In this document: positions 9,348 through 20,200 of the stretch, piece by piece
Layout: every line of letters starts with the position of its first letter
Position numbering within the stretch: the first letter of the stretch is position 1
Origin: Algoriphagus sp. AGSA1
Lineage (GTDB): Bacteria; Bacteroidota; Bacteroidia; Cytophagales; Cyclobacteriaceae
Length of the DNA: 64,000 nt
Direction: 5' to 3'
Assembly: GCF_021390545.1 (NCBI RefSeq)
Contig: NZ_JAJUWR010000015.1
Coordinates: 62,001-126,000, forward strand
Position numbers and translations under genes: made by a program
The notes under the pieces: generated by a model
Told to the model about the DNA's origin: nothing
What the model saw: the letters and a program-made list of their open reading frames with translations, nothing else
The model's database searches: none

Positions 9348-10424
9348 TCAATTTGTATTTAATCGAAACTGAATGTTTTCCCGGATTTCAAGCAGCAATA
9401 TTACTTGAACACCGATAATCATTGCACCTAATAATAGATGGATCGGCTGTAGGAAGGGAGGTATACCAAAGTATGCCATGCCAATTCCCGTTGCTATTTC
9501 CAATATGATCAGAATTATCAAGACCTGAGACCAAAGATTCACTTCGGATCTTCTAAGCGTATATTTAAACGCCCAAAAGAAGTACAGCAAATGGATCCCC
9601 AATAACACCAGTGAAAAGGATCGATGAACCACAAATTCCCATCCTGTCCTCCCTACCCATTCCTCTCTAAGCATATCACCAAGGGAAGAAGAGATCATGT
9701 CAATCTGCTCACGAACCTGTGTCCCCAACACGATCTGGATCAGCATTAGGACAGTTCCTACCCCTAAGACCAACTCAATCCTATGAGGAACATGCATTTT
9801 AACGCCTTTGGTTTTAAGTAACCTCCCAGACCTATGATACACATAGATAAGTAAGGATACCAGTAGCAGCGCTAGCAACATATGTAAGGTGATCATCCAG
9901 TGCAATAAGTTGGTAGATACTACAATGGAACCAATCCACCCTATAAATATGACTAGAACAAGGTTGAATACAGATAAGGCAGGGATCATGTGATCATACC
10001 TCCTAAGAGGAAATGACTTCCACACCGTAAGCATAATCAAGAAACCAATTACAACTCCTGCCAATCGATTAAGGTATTCAATCCATGTCTTTACCGGATT
10101 AAAATCTTCTTCAATTAAAATTGATTTGTCATTGGCGATTTCCTTTGCCTTTTCGGAGAACCCGAGCATTTCAAGGGTTGCCACAAACCTTTCGTTTTTG
10201 GCTAATCTTTTATTGAGATAGATCTCCTGATAATCTTTAGGTAATTGATCTTCACTGGTTGGTGGAATCATGCTACCAAAGCATTTAGGCCAATCAGGAC
10301 ATCCCATCCCTGAGCCTGTGCTTCTGACTATTCCTCCGATAAGTATCAGTAAATAAACAGCTATCACCGTGATAACACTGACACGGCGAAAGCTATTTAA
10401 TGATCTATTAGTGGCTTGCTCCAT
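9348..10424 (-). CDS. ctaA: Heme A synthase (COX15/CtaA family)
   Basis: A 358-residue membrane protein that oxidises heme O to heme A for the oxidase. It shows about eight helices and the conserved pattern of the COX15/CtaA family: GGIVRSTGSGMGCPDWPKC at residues 30-48, conserved His in EYLNRLAG-type and LHWMITLHM regions, and VVHRSFSLVLLGIHLLYF in the second half. The GMGCPDWPKCFGSMIPP segment provides a cysteine pair. The gene overlaps ctaD by 17 bases, which indicates translational coupling. Confidence 0.93.
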   Translation of the reverse strand: MEQATNRSLNSFRRVSVITVIAVYLLILIGGIVRSTGSGMGCPDWPKCFGSMIPPTSEDQLPKDYQEIYLNKRLAKNERFVATLEMLGFSEKAKEIANDKSILIEEDFNPVKTWIEYLNRLAGVVIGFLIMLTVWKSFPLRRYDHMIPALSVFNLVLVIFIGWIGSIVVSTNLLHWMITLHMLLALLLVSLLIYVYHRSGRLLKTKGVKMHVPHRIELVLGVGTVLMLIQIVLGTQVREQIDMISSSLGDMLREEWVGRTGWEFVVHRSFSLVLLGIHLLYFFWAFKYTLRRSEVNLWSQVLIILIILEIATGIGMAYFGIPPFLQPIHLLLGAMIIGVQVILLLEIRENIQFRLNTN

Positions 10425-12291
10425 TTGAAACCAATGCCTCCTCTTCCTCCTTCATTATCTCCAGTTCAAGTTTAACCAATTCCTGCTCATGAGGTAAGTT
10501 GGATTCCGGAGTGGCTGAAAGAGGAACTGTCTGAGGAATAAAATCCTCCTCAGCACCTGGTTTGGAATAATCATAAGGCCATCTATAGACAGCTGGTATT
10601 TCCCCTGGCCAGTTGCCATGTCCCGGTTCTACCGGAGTAGTCCACTCAAGAGTATTTGACCTCCATGGATTCTGCGTTGCCTTTCTTCCTCTATACATAG
10701 AGTAGAAGAAATTAAACAGGAAGATAAACTGTGCCGCAAAGGTGATGATCGCTGCAGTGGATACAAACATATTGAGGTCAGTGTACATATTGGCAAACTC
10801 AAAGTTTGTCCAGGTATAATATCTTCTAGGAAAGCCGGCGATACCAATGTAGTGCATTGGGAAGAACACCATATAAACCCCTACAAAGGTAATCCAGAAG
10901 TGAACATAGCCCAATCTGGCATCCATCATTCTTCCAAACATCTTAGGGAACCAGTGGTAAACCCCAGCTATCATTCCAAAGAAAGATGCCGATCCCATCA
11001 CTAAGTGGAAGTGAGCTACTACGAAATACGTGTCGTGCAGCTGTATATCGATAGCGGAATTACCCAGGAAAATTCCCGTTAACCCACCCGATATAAAGAA
11101 AGACACGAGCCCTATAGAGAACAACATCGCAGGAGTAAAGATCAAGTTGCCTCTCCAAAGAGTAGTCAGGTAATTAAAGACTTTCACTGCAGATGGTATC
11201 GCAATGATCAAGGTCAGGAACATGAAGATAGATCCTAAGAATGGATTCATACCAGACACGAACATGTGGTGAGCCCATACTACGAAAGAAAGCACTGTAA
11301 TTCCCAATAGGGAAATAATCATGGCTTTGTATCCGAAAATCGGCTTACGGGAGTTGGTCGCTATCACTTCAGAGGTAATACCCAAAGCTGGAAGCAACAC
11401 TATATATACTTCAGGGTGTCCCAAGAACCAGAACAAATGCTGGTACAGCACTGGACTACCACCAGTATTAGGAAGAGCTTCACCATTGATGTAGATATCC
11501 GAAAGGTAGAATGAAGTACCAAAACTTCTATCAAACACAAGCAAGAGTGCCGCAGAAAACAATACAGGGAAAGATAGAAGACCGATTACTGCAGTCAGGA
11601 AAAATGCCCAAATAGTCAATGGAAGTCTAGAGAAAGACATCCCCTTGGTTCTTAGGTTAATTACCGTGGTGATGTAATTTATCCCTCCCAATAAGGATGA
11701 GGCAATAAAAAAAGTCATCGCAATCAACCACAACGTCATACCTAATCCCGAACCAGGAATAGCCTGCTCAAGTGCAGAAAGAGGAGGATAAACCACCCAT
11801 CCACCTGCCGCTGGACCTGTTTTAAGAAATAGAGACGTGAACATGATCACTCCAGATAGGAAGAATAACCAGTAAGAAAGCATATTCATGAAACCTGAAG
11901 CCATATCTCGTGCTCCGATTTGCAACGGTATCAGAAAGTTGGAGAAGGTTCCACTTAATCCTGCAGTCAATACAAAGAACACCATAATGGTACCATGCAT
12001 AGTAACCAGTGCCAGGTAAAACGTAGGATCAAGCTTACCTGCTTCATCTATCCAGCCTCCTAAAATAGGACGCAGGAAAGATAAATCCATTTCAGGAAAA
12101 CCTAATTGTAATCTGAATAGAATAGAAAGAAATCCCCCTATAAGAGCCCAAAACATGCCCGTAACCAAGTATTGTTTTGCGATCATCTTATGATCTTGGG
12201 AGAAAATATATTTCGTTACAAAATTATCATGGTGCTCATGGTCGTGATGATCGTGTGCTGCGTCATGATTTGCGACAGATGATGTTGACAT
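10408..12291 (-). CDS. ctaD: Cytochrome c oxidase subunit I
   Basis: A 627-residue heme-copper oxidase catalytic subunit with 12 core helices. The heme a3-CuB site is visible as WFLGHPEVYIVLLPALG (His cross-linked to Tyr in A-family enzymes), VWAHHMF and HDTYFVVAHFHLVMG. The N-terminus carries a His-rich tract (HDAAHDHHDHEHH) ahead of the first helix, a possible metal-binding tail common in Bacteroidetes. The C-terminal acidic tail from about residue 580 is long. It reduces oxygen with electrons passed from the CuA of subunit II, 18 bases upstream. Confidence 0.97.
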   Translation of the reverse strand: MSTSSVANHDAAHDHHDHEHHDNFVTKYIFSQDHKMIAKQYLVTGMFWALIGGFLSILFRLQLGFPEMDLSFLRPILGGWIDEAGKLDPTFYLALVTMHGTIMVFFVLTAGLSGTFSNFLIPLQIGARDMASGFMNMLSYWLFFLSGVIMFTSLFLKTGPAAGGWVVYPPLSALEQAIPGSGLGMTLWLIAMTFFIASSLLGGINYITTVINLRTKGMSFSRLPLTIWAFFLTAVIGLLSFPVLFSAALLLVFDRSFGTSFYLSDIYINGEALPNTGGSPVLYQHLFWFLGHPEVYIVLLPALGITSEVIATNSRKPIFGYKAMIISLLGITVLSFVVWAHHMFVSGMNPFLGSIFMFLTLIIAIPSAVKVFNYLTTLWRGNLIFTPAMLFSIGLVSFFISGGLTGIFLGNSAIDIQLHDTYFVVAHFHLVMGSASFFGMIAGVYHWFPKMFGRMMDARLGYVHFWITFVGVYMVFFPMHYIGIAGFPRRYYTWTNFEFANMYTDLNMFVSTAAIITFAAQFIFLFNFFYSMYRGRKATQNPWRSNTLEWTTPVEPGHGNWPGEIPAVYRWPYDYSKPGAEEDFIPQTVPLSATPESNLPHEQELVKLELEIMKEEEEALVSNGASH

Positions 12292-12309
12292 AATCTATAA
12301 TTTTGTTTA

Positions 12310-13341
12310 TTACTTTTCGCTAAATTGTATTTCTGCAAGCTCTTTGGCATCAGAAGGCAAACCCGTAGCAAGTGCCGGATTATTCTGAATGAAAGTCTTT
12401 TGCGATGCAAACCATTTTTGGTATTCCTCAGGCTCCACTACTTCTATAACTCTTCTCATGGAGAAGTGACCACGTCCACAGATTTCGGTACAAGCTATCT
12501 CGTAATTGAATTCCGGATTACCCGTTTCCTCTCTCATTTCCGCAGTGGTCTTGGTAGGAACAAACCAGAACCTAGTAGGCATGCCTGGTACTGCATCCAT
12601 CTTCAACCTCATATGAGGAGCAAAAACTGAATGAAGCACATCCCTAGCTCTTATTTTGAATAAAACTGGTTCTCCTTTTGGGATCACTACCACAGGAGAG
12701 GAAAAGTCATCCAGTGCATTTTTATCCGTAAAATCTATCCCTTGTGCATTAGAAGCTGTGATAAGCCTATAGTCGTAATCACCAAGCACCTGATCTTTGC
12801 CTGGATATCTAATATCCCAGTTAAACTGAGATCCTAAAATCTCAACAGTATGTGCATTTTCTGGGGCAGGAGCCGTAATATCGGACCAAGCCATCCATCC
12901 TGATATAACCAATCCGGCAAGTACTACAGCAGGAACTATCGTCCAAATAATCTCCAGCTTATTGTTATCTGGATAGAAAGAAGCCTTTCTTTTTTCGCTA
13001 TACTGATACTTATAGGGAAAAATGAACAACAACACATGGGTGATCAAAAACACTATGCCGGTAATTGCCATAGACCACCAGAAAAGAGAATCAGTCACCA
13101 CCCCATGCTCAGATGCAATGGGTAATTGATAATTATCAAATTCTTTTATTGAATACCAGAACATCAATGCTCCGGCCCCCACCAAAAAGACAATAAATAA
13201 AATTGCATTAACCTTATTGCTCCCTGAGGCGATCTTCTTGTCAGATCCTTTTACCACAGAGACCAATGTTTGGATTCTATATACCATCCATATGATAGAA
13301 AGCAATAAAAGAACCCCTACTCCAATCAGAAATCCGTACAT
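12310..13341 (-). CDS. ctaC: Cytochrome c oxidase subunit II (CuA, no fused cytochrome c)
   Basis: A 343-residue subunit II. Three hydrophobic segments are seen near residues 3-20, 48-66 and 87-110, with a further pair at 130-148, then the periplasmic cupredoxin domain. CuA ligands are present in CTEICGRGHFSMRR near residues 283-296 plus the upstream His in LHSVFAPHMRLK. There is no CxxCH motif, so this is not the caa3 form with a fused heme c domain; electrons presumably come directly from the ACIII cytochromes encoded just upstream. Confidence 0.95.
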   Translation of the reverse strand: MYGFLIGVGVLLLLSIIWMVYRIQTLVSVVKGSDKKIASGSNKVNAILFIVFLVGAGALMFWYSIKEFDNYQLPIASEHGVVTDSLFWWSMAITGIVFLITHVLLFIFPYKYQYSEKRKASFYPDNNKLEIIWTIVPAVVLAGLVISGWMAWSDITAPAPENAHTVEILGSQFNWDIRYPGKDQVLGDYDYRLITASNAQGIDFTDKNALDDFSSPVVVIPKGEPVLFKIRARDVLHSVFAPHMRLKMDAVPGMPTRFWFVPTKTTAEMREETGNPEFNYEIACTEICGRGHFSMRRVIEVVEPEEYQKWFASQKTFIQNNPALATGLPSDAKELAEIQFSEK

Positions 13342-13363
13342 ATCTTAATTATTTCGGCAAATA

Positions 13364-14656
13364 TTAAATGTGATGATGATAGCTTTCTTCAAGCATAGGA
13401 TGGTTTTTAGGAACAAGGTTTCCTTTGGCCAATCCAGAAAGTACTACAAATATAAAGGCTGCCCCATAGACTAAGAACATACCAACTTCCATAAACCCTA
13501 CTCCCCCATTATGGCCCAAGGTGCCAGGCTGAACCATTAGGAAGAAATCCACCCAATGACCGGCAATGATCAATGCACAAACCAGTTTCAAGAATACCCC
13601 GTGTCTTTTTGAGTCCCTCGTCATTAGTAACAGGAAAGGAAGTACAAAGTTCATGGCTAAATTCACAAAAATGAAGGGGCCATAAATATCACTTGACAAT
13701 CGCTCGATGAAGTAAACAGACTCCTCGGGAATATTAGCATAGTAAATCAAAAGGAACTGGGAAAACCATAAATACGTCCAGAAAATTGTAAATCCAAATA
13801 TGAATTTACCCAAATCATGTACGTGATTTTCATTGACCATTTCCAATAAACCTTGGCTCTTCAGGAAAATAGTAATCAAGGTAATCGCAGAAAGTCCTGC
13901 TACAAACCATGAGGAGAACACATACCATCCAAACAAAGTGGAGAACCAATGGGTATCAATAGACATTACCCAATCCCACGCTGCGATAGAAGAAGATACA
14001 GCGAAGAAAATCAGGAAAAATGCTGACCAACTTCTGATCTTGTACCAAGACGCAGTACCTCCGATTAGATCTTCATTGTATGTAAAGCTTTGGAACTTCT
14101 TGAAAAAGAATACCCAAAAACCAAAGAACAAGACCATTCTGATGATATAGAAAATCGGGAATGTTCCTTTTGCCATCGGCCAGTAGAAAAAAGCTCCTTT
14201 TCCGTCGATGATCTTATCATATTCAGGAGCATTCTTATCAAATAAATAAGAATGGGTCCAGTGGAACAAATCATGATTGGCTATGAAAAACGTAACAATC
14301 ATCAATACTCCAGCAATTGGCAACCAGTTGCCAAGAGACAGCATCACTCGGATGATAGCTGTAGACCATCCAGCCTGAGCGGCATATTGTATAGCAAAGA
14401 AGAAAACGCCGATGATAGCTATTCCTGTGAAATACACATTATTGATCCAAAGGTTGGCGTAAAGACGCTGATACCAGTGAAATGCATGCCCTTCAGCCTC
14501 ACCAGCTTCATGATGGCCTCCACCAAACATTGCCATTACAATACCTATTACCAGTAGTGCCGCACCGATACCCAAAACCGTAAAAACGCTTTTCTTGATC
14601 GCTGCTGTGAAATCAAATTTTTGATCCAGATTATAGTGTTGTGCGTGATGAGCCAT
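13364..14656 (-). CDS. actF: Alternative Complex III subunit F (ActF)
   Basis: A 430-residue integral membrane protein with about ten helices, homologous in layout to ActC/NrfD proteins, and the sixth gene of the act set. The N-terminus is His-rich (MAHHAQHYN). The region with WDWVMSIDTHWFSTLFGWY near residues 220-240 is the conserved ActF signature. ACIII oxidises menaquinol and hands electrons to cytochrome c or directly to the oxidase. It lies 2 bases after actE and 22 bases before ctaC, tying ACIII and oxidase into one operon. Confidence 0.92.
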   Translation of the reverse strand: MAHHAQHYNLDQKFDFTAAIKKSVFTVLGIGAALLVIGIVMAMFGGGHHEAGEAEGHAFHWYQRLYANLWINNVYFTGIAIIGVFFFAIQYAAQAGWSTAIIRVMLSLGNWLPIAGVLMIVTFFIANHDLFHWTHSYLFDKNAPEYDKIIDGKGAFFYWPMAKGTFPIFYIIRMVLFFGFWVFFFKKFQSFTYNEDLIGGTASWYKIRSWSAFFLIFFAVSSSIAAWDWVMSIDTHWFSTLFGWYVFSSWFVAGLSAITLITIFLKSQGLLEMVNENHVHDLGKFIFGFTIFWTYLWFSQFLLIYYANIPEESVYFIERLSSDIYGPFIFVNLAMNFVLPFLLLMTRDSKRHGVFLKLVCALIIAGHWVDFFLMVQPGTLGHNGGVGFMEVGMFLVYGAAFIFVVLSGLAKGNLVPKNHPMLEESYHHHI

Positions 14657-14658
14657 AA

Positions 14659-15360
14659 TTAATTCGCTGGAGTTTCTTGTTGTGTAACTTCTTCGTCTGC
14701 TACTTCTGCTGTCGCATTGTCAGCATTTTGTCCCCCTTGGAGTTCTTGCTTCACATAGTGGACAATTTTCCATCTGTTTTCCGGAGTTATCTGAGATCCA
14801 TGAGCTCCCATTCTACCTTTTCCTTTGGTGATTACATGATAGATATGTCCTTCAGAGAGGCCTGTATAAGCACCACCAGTAAGGTTAGCCACACCACCGA
14901 TTATCTCTCCTACTTTACCGTCACCTTGCCCGCCGGTTCCATGGCATGGGGTACAGTATAACTGGTATAGTCTCTTTCCTTCCGTCAAAACCTCGTCATT
15001 CAACTGAATAGGGTTTTTCATAGCAGCTCCAGCCTCCTCTACTTCAAAAGCTTTATATCGGTAAGGCAGATAACCTTGCTTATTTCTAGGGACAGTATTG
15101 GCCACAGGCTCCCGCATATTCATATTATGGGGATTATTGATATTACTGTTGAAATATTCCCCCTTACCATCTTCTCTATTTGAGATAAGGTTACCTTTTG
15201 TCTCAGAATCCATGATTTGAGTCAAGGGCTCATAGGCCACAGAGTGGTACATCTGAGGGGCGAATTCCAAGCCTTGATTTTCACCTCCGGCTCTACAGCC
15301 AGCGAGTACAACCCCTGCTACTGAAATCCCCAAAATACTTAGTGTCTTAGCAATCTTCAT
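14659..15360 (-). CDS. actE: Alternative Complex III subunit E, monoheme cytochrome c lipoprotein (ActE)
   Basis: A 233-residue lipoprotein: the lipobox VVLAGC places the lipidated Cys near residue 22. A single heme site CTPCH is at about 136-140 and the axial Met is likely in GRMGAHG near 184. The segment PLPYRY-type YLPYRYKAFEVEEAG precedes the heme domain, as in ActE proteins. I prefer the ATG at 15360, 14 bases after the actD stop, over the TTG at 15381. The C-terminal tail is acidic and Gln-rich. It passes electrons from the pentaheme part of ActA toward the oxidase. Confidence 0.9.
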   Translation of the reverse strand: MKIAKTLSILGISVAGVVLAGCRAGGENQGLEFAPQMYHSVAYEPLTQIMDSETKGNLISNREDGKGEYFNSNINNPHNMNMREPVANTVPRNKQGYLPYRYKAFEVEEAGAAMKNPIQLNDEVLTEGKRLYQLYCTPCHGTGGQGDGKVGEIIGGVANLTGGAYTGLSEGHIYHVITKGKGRMGAHGSQITPENRWKIVHYVKQELQGGQNADNATAEVADEEVTQQETPAN

Positions 15361-15373
15361 TTTTCCAGATTTA

Positions 15374-15904
15374 CTATTCAAAACTTTTTTTATTAACCTC
15401 TGATGCCCCAGAAGATTTCAATATTTCTTCAATCCTTGCCAATTCAATAGCTGAATTATTAGCTATATCAATCGCCATGACATGCTTATCATCAGTGATT
15501 CTCAAATCAAAGATTCTAGGCTGGGCCCAAGGCTTCAGATTAGTGCTCACCATGAACACGCCTACCATCCCGAATGAAGCCAATAACACGGTCAGTTCGA
15601 AAGTTACAGGTATGAAATCAGGAAAAGCAGCGAAGTCTTTACCCCCAATAATCATAGGCCAGTCAAACCTCATCATATAAAACTGCATAGTCAAGGCCAA
15701 TGTAGTACCCAAAAGCCCAAAAAGAAAAGCGGCGATAGGCAACTTACTTCTCTTATAACCCAGGTAATCATCTATCCCGTGAACCGGGTAAGGTGAATAA
15801 ACCTCATGAATTTTTATTCCTGAAGATCTTACTTCTTTGATAGCCTGAAGTAAAACATCCTCATCTTCGTAAACCCCAGTAACAAAATGTGTATCTCTTT
15901 CCAT
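15374..15904 (-). CDS. actD: Alternative Complex III subunit D (ActD, DUF3341)
   Basis: A 176-residue DUF3341 protein. An N-terminal cytoplasmic domain with the conserved YSPYPVHGIDDYLG motif near residues 35-50 is followed by two helices (about 57-77 and 100-122) and a C-terminal domain. ActD has no cofactor and helps hold the complex together. It sits 2 bases after actC. The sequence VYSPYPVHGID is diagnostic for the family. Confidence 0.93.
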   Translation of the reverse strand: MERDTHFVTGVYEDEDVLLQAIKEVRSSGIKIHEVYSPYPVHGIDDYLGYKRSKLPIAAFLFGLLGTTLALTMQFYMMRFDWPMIIGGKDFAAFPDFIPVTFELTVLLASFGMVGVFMVSTNLKPWAQPRIFDLRITDDKHVMAIDIANNSAIELARIEEILKSSGASEVNKKSFE

Positions 15905-15906
15905 GA

Positions 15907-17271
15907 TTATTTATGCACTTTATCAGATGATGACTTCAATACAGATTTCACTTCAGCCATGTTGATTACCGGGAAGAATTTGGCAAACAAAAAGAACAGC
16001 GTGAAGAACAAACCAAAAGTAAACAGATAAACTCCCACATCTGCCCATGACGGGTAGAACATCGCCCAAGAAGACGGTAGATAATCCCTGTGTAGTGAGG
16101 TTACTATAATTACAAATCGCTCAAACCACATACCTATGTTCACTACTATAGACAGCGCAAAGGTAGCGACAATGGATGTACGGATTTTCTTAAACCAGAA
16201 TAACTGAGGAGAAATCACGTTACAGGTCATCATCGACCAGTATGCCCACCAGTAAGGGCCGGTAGCACGGTTGATAAATGCATATTGCTCTGCCTCAACA
16301 CCTGAATACCAAGCGATGAAAAATTCGGTAATATAGGCGATCCCCACTATGGAACCCGTGATGATGATTACAATATTCATCAACTCGATGTGGCCAATAG
16401 TGATGTAATCCTCCAGTTTGTAAACCTTCCTCGTAATAATCATCAGGGTCAACACCATGGCAAAACCCGAGAAAATCGCACCAGCCACAAAGTATGGAGG
16501 GAAAATAGTGGTATGCCAACCCGGGATCACGGAGGTAGCAAAGTCAAAGGATACAATAGTGTGTACAGATAGTACAAGAGGAGTAGCCAAACCTGCCAGA
16601 ATTAATGAAACTGATTCATAACGGCTCCAAGACTTGGCAGCGCCATCCCATCCAAAAGAAAGGGCTCCATAAATGATCCTTCTTAGCCCTGTCGCCCTAT
16701 CTCTGATGGTAGCGAAATCAGGAATCAAACCAATGTACCAGAATACTAAGGATACAGAGAAATAAGTAGAAATCGCAAACACGTCCCAAAGAAGCGGGGA
16801 ATTGAAGTTAACCCAAAGAGAACCGAAAACGTTTGGCAGTGGAAGTGCCCAATATGCACCTAGCCAAGGGCGTCCCATGTGAAGTACCGGGAACATAGCC
16901 GCACAGATAACAGCGAAGATAGTCATCGCCTCTGCTGCACGGTTGATGGATGTTCTCCACTTCTGTCTGAAAAGTAGCAATACTGCTGAAATAAGTGTAC
17001 CAGCGTGACCAATACCTACCCACCAAACAAAGTTGGTAATATCCCAAGCCCAACCTACGGTTTTGTTTAGCCCCCACATACCAATGCCTTCCCACACGGT
17101 GGCGATAACAGCTATGGATCCTAAGGCCAAAACCCCGGCGGAGGTAAGAAAAGCCAGAAACCACCTGATATTTGGTTTAGCTTCTACATGGCGCGACACA
17201 TCATTTGTCACGTCATGGTAGGATTTCCCCCCGGTAACTAACGGCTCGCGTACGGATGAAGTAACCTGCAT
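15907..17271 (-). CDS. actC: Alternative Complex III subunit C (ActC, NrfD-like quinol-binding membrane protein)
   Basis: A 454-residue NrfD/PsrC-family protein with about ten helices. Conserved motifs include [19 protein letters not shown] in the second helix region (the His and Gly are typical), [10 protein letters not shown], and [17 protein letters not shown]. This subunit is thought to bind menaquinol and pass electrons to the iron-sulfur clusters of ActB. It lies 17 bases after actB. Length and motif spacing are normal for the family. Confidence 0.95.
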   Translation of the reverse strand: MQVTSSVREPLVTGGKSYHDVTNDVSRHVEAKPNIRWFLAFLTSAGVLALGSIAVIATVWEGIGMWGLNKTVGWAWDITNFVWWVGIGHAGTLISAVLLLFRQKWRTSINRAAEAMTIFAVICAAMFPVLHMGRPWLGAYWALPLPNVFGSLWVNFNSPLLWDVFAISTYFSVSLVFWYIGLIPDFATIRDRATGLRRIIYGALSFGWDGAAKSWSRYESVSLILAGLATPLVLSVHTIVSFDFATSVIPGWHTTIFPPYFVAGAIFSGFAMVLTLMIITRKVYKLEDYITIGHIELMNIVIIITGSIVGIAYITEFFIAWYSGVEAEQYAFINRATGPYWWAYWSMMTCNVISPQLFWFKKIRTSIVATFALSIVVNIGMWFERFVIIVTSLHRDYLPSSWAMFYPSWADVGVYLFTFGLFFTLFFLFAKFFPVINMAEVKSVLKSSSDKVHK

Positions 17272-17288
17272 AGTTTAATAAATTTTGA

Positions 17289-20200
17289 TTACGCTTCGTT
17301 TTTATCTTTATTTCTGATTTTTGTGAAGTACCAAATATTTGGACTCACATTGATCTCCTCCAGTACGTGGTAGGCTCTTTCTTCATTCACTTCCTTAGTG
17401 GCTGAAGTAGTGTTTTCCTCGATCTTCAACATTTTAGAAACTCTACTGTTCGCATCGTTCAGATCACCAAAAACCAAGGCATCAGTAGAGCAAGCCACTG
17501 CACAAGCTACATTGATGTCGCCATCTTTCACTTTACGCTTCTCACGCTTGGCTTCCAGCTTACCAGCCTGTATTCTCTGCACACACATGGAGCATTTTTC
17601 CATGACACCACGTGCTCGTACAGTCACGTCAGGGTTAAGTACCATTTTGCCCAAATCATCGTTTTGTGCGACATTGACTCCGGCAAAGTCCTTATTATCA
17701 TGGTATTTGAACCAGTTGAATCGACGTACTTTATACGGACAGTTGTTGGCACAATACCTTGTACCTATACATCTGTTGTAAGTCATCTGGTTAAGACCTT
17801 CAGTAGAGTGCGTGGTCGCGGCCACAGGACAAACTGTCTCACATGGAGCATTGTTACACTGCTGGCACATCATAGGCTGGAATGTCACCTCAGGATTCTG
17901 AGCTGCCACTTCCATTTGTTTCAAATCATCAGCAGGGGCATCAGACGAATAATAGCGGTCAATTCTGATCCATGCCATTTCTCTTCTGTTCAATACCTCT
18001 TGCTTACCTACTACTGCCACGTTATTCTCTACCTGGCAGGCTACCGTACATGCTCCACAACCTATACATGAGTTCATATCGATGGCAAGTCCCCAGTGAT
18101 GATTTGAATACTGGTGTCCTGACCAAAGTGAGATTTTTGATGGTTTTACAAACTCACCATCCTTATATATTTCCGGGTGATATCGACCAGCGGAAGGATC
18201 CGCTTTGTAATCAGCAAGCGTAGCTTCCTGAATCACATTCTCACGCCCCATAAATGTCTGATGGGTCTGCGTACGCGCTATTCTGTATGATTCTCCTGTA
18301 GCGGAAACTTCTACTCCGGTAATGTCAGCATTGACAAAGCCTTTGGAAATGTCAAGTAAGCTATAAGCATTTACTCCTACGCCATTTCCTACGCGGCCAG
18401 CTTTTGTCCTGCCATATCCTACTGCCAAACCGAAAGTGCCTTCCGCCTGTCCTGGTTGAATTAAGATAGGAACGATCAAGGACTTACCATCTACACTGAT
18501 AGAGGCTTTGGATGTTTCTCCCTCATTCATCGTTACTCCGTTGTCAGAAGCCCATTTTTGGGAAACTGTCAAATAATTGTCCCAAGTAGCTTTGGAAATA
18601 GGATCTGACATTTCCTGCAGCCAAGGGTTGTTGGCATAAGTACCATCGCCTAAGCCTATCTTCTGATAAATCACCAACTCGGCTCCTTCCCCGGCAGCTG
18701 ATGCTGACTTGGTCACTGCGGTGGCGGCGGCGTTAAGATCTGCTCCAACGCCAGAAACAACTTCTCCTGAAGCTATCGGAGTTGAATAAAACCCATTGTA
18801 AAGCGCTCTGTCCCAAAACTCTTGGAAATCTCCTGATTCAGTCTGCATAGAGAAAAATGGCTGCCAGTTAGTCTGAATAAATTCATAATAACTTGATCCA
18901 GAACCAGACCATTTCAAGAATGAATCCTGTGCCTGTCTTGTATCAAAAAGTGGGGAAATAGTAGGTTGCGATAAACTGTATTCACCTACCTGAGGGTTAA
19001 AGTCATTCCAGGATTCAAGGTAATGATGATCCGGAGCGACATACTGTACCAAAGAGGCTGTTTCATCTAGCGTTAGATTAGTCGCTACGGAAACTTTGGC
19101 TTTGCTGATATTCTGGCCTAGGGCTTCTCCTTGCGGATGATCATAGACAGGATTACAGTTGTAGAAAATCACTCCTCCTACTTTGCCTGCAGCTAGATCG
19201 GATATGAACTGGTTCATCGCCCGGTCATCTCCTTTTTTATAGTTACTGGTTTTTACCAGATCTACAGTTGTGCCTACGTTACCAAGCAATTCATTGATTG
19301 CATTGATTAAAATTTGCACGTTAGGATCATTGGAACCTGATACTACAAGAGATTTACCTCTTTTAGTCCAAAGATCTTCAGCCGCTTTTGCGAGGTGTGC
19401 AAATTCTGATGCCGGAGCTGAAACTGCAGCTGCACCAGCTTTCTTTGCCAATAAATTATACAATCCTAAAACAGCCAGTCCACTTTGGGAAGCTTTGATA
19501 GGAGTACGGTAATCCGCATTAGCTCCTGACAAAGAAAGGTTAGACTCAAACTGATAATGACGGGACATCTCAGGCTTCTCCTTAGATACTTTCCTACCAG
19601 TACCGTACTGCTTGGAAAACTCAATCGGCGCGATCCATGTACCTAGAAAATCAGCTCCGAAGCTGACAATAGTCTCGGCACGGTCAAATCTATAGGTAGG
19701 CAATACTGCTTTGCCATAATAAACTTCATTTGCACGAGTGATACCATAAGCAGAAGAAGTATCATAAGTCACTACATCTACTCCTCCCAAAGAGTCAGAA
19801 AGTGCTTGGATAGCCTTTTCAGTAGATGGGGAAAGAATTGTGTTTGTAACAAGCTTAACAGAACCTGCCGATTTCAACTTAGATGCTACTTCCGCATCCA
19901 ATGTAGCCCAATCGGATTGTTGGCCGGACACAAATGGACCCGTTAGTCTAGCCTTGTCATATAAAGAGAGAACTGAAGCCTCAACTATTGCGCTCGTTCC
20001 TCCTTTTGTAACTGGAGAAAGCGTGTTGCCATCGACTTTGATAGGTCGCCCCTCACGGGTTTTGACTACTACCGAAGCATATTCTCCTCCGGAAAAATAA
20101 CTTGATGCATAGTAATTAGGAATAGATGGGTTGATATCAACCGGCTTATTCACATAAGGGATCATCTTTCTTACAGGAGCTTCACAAGCAGCCAAAGAAG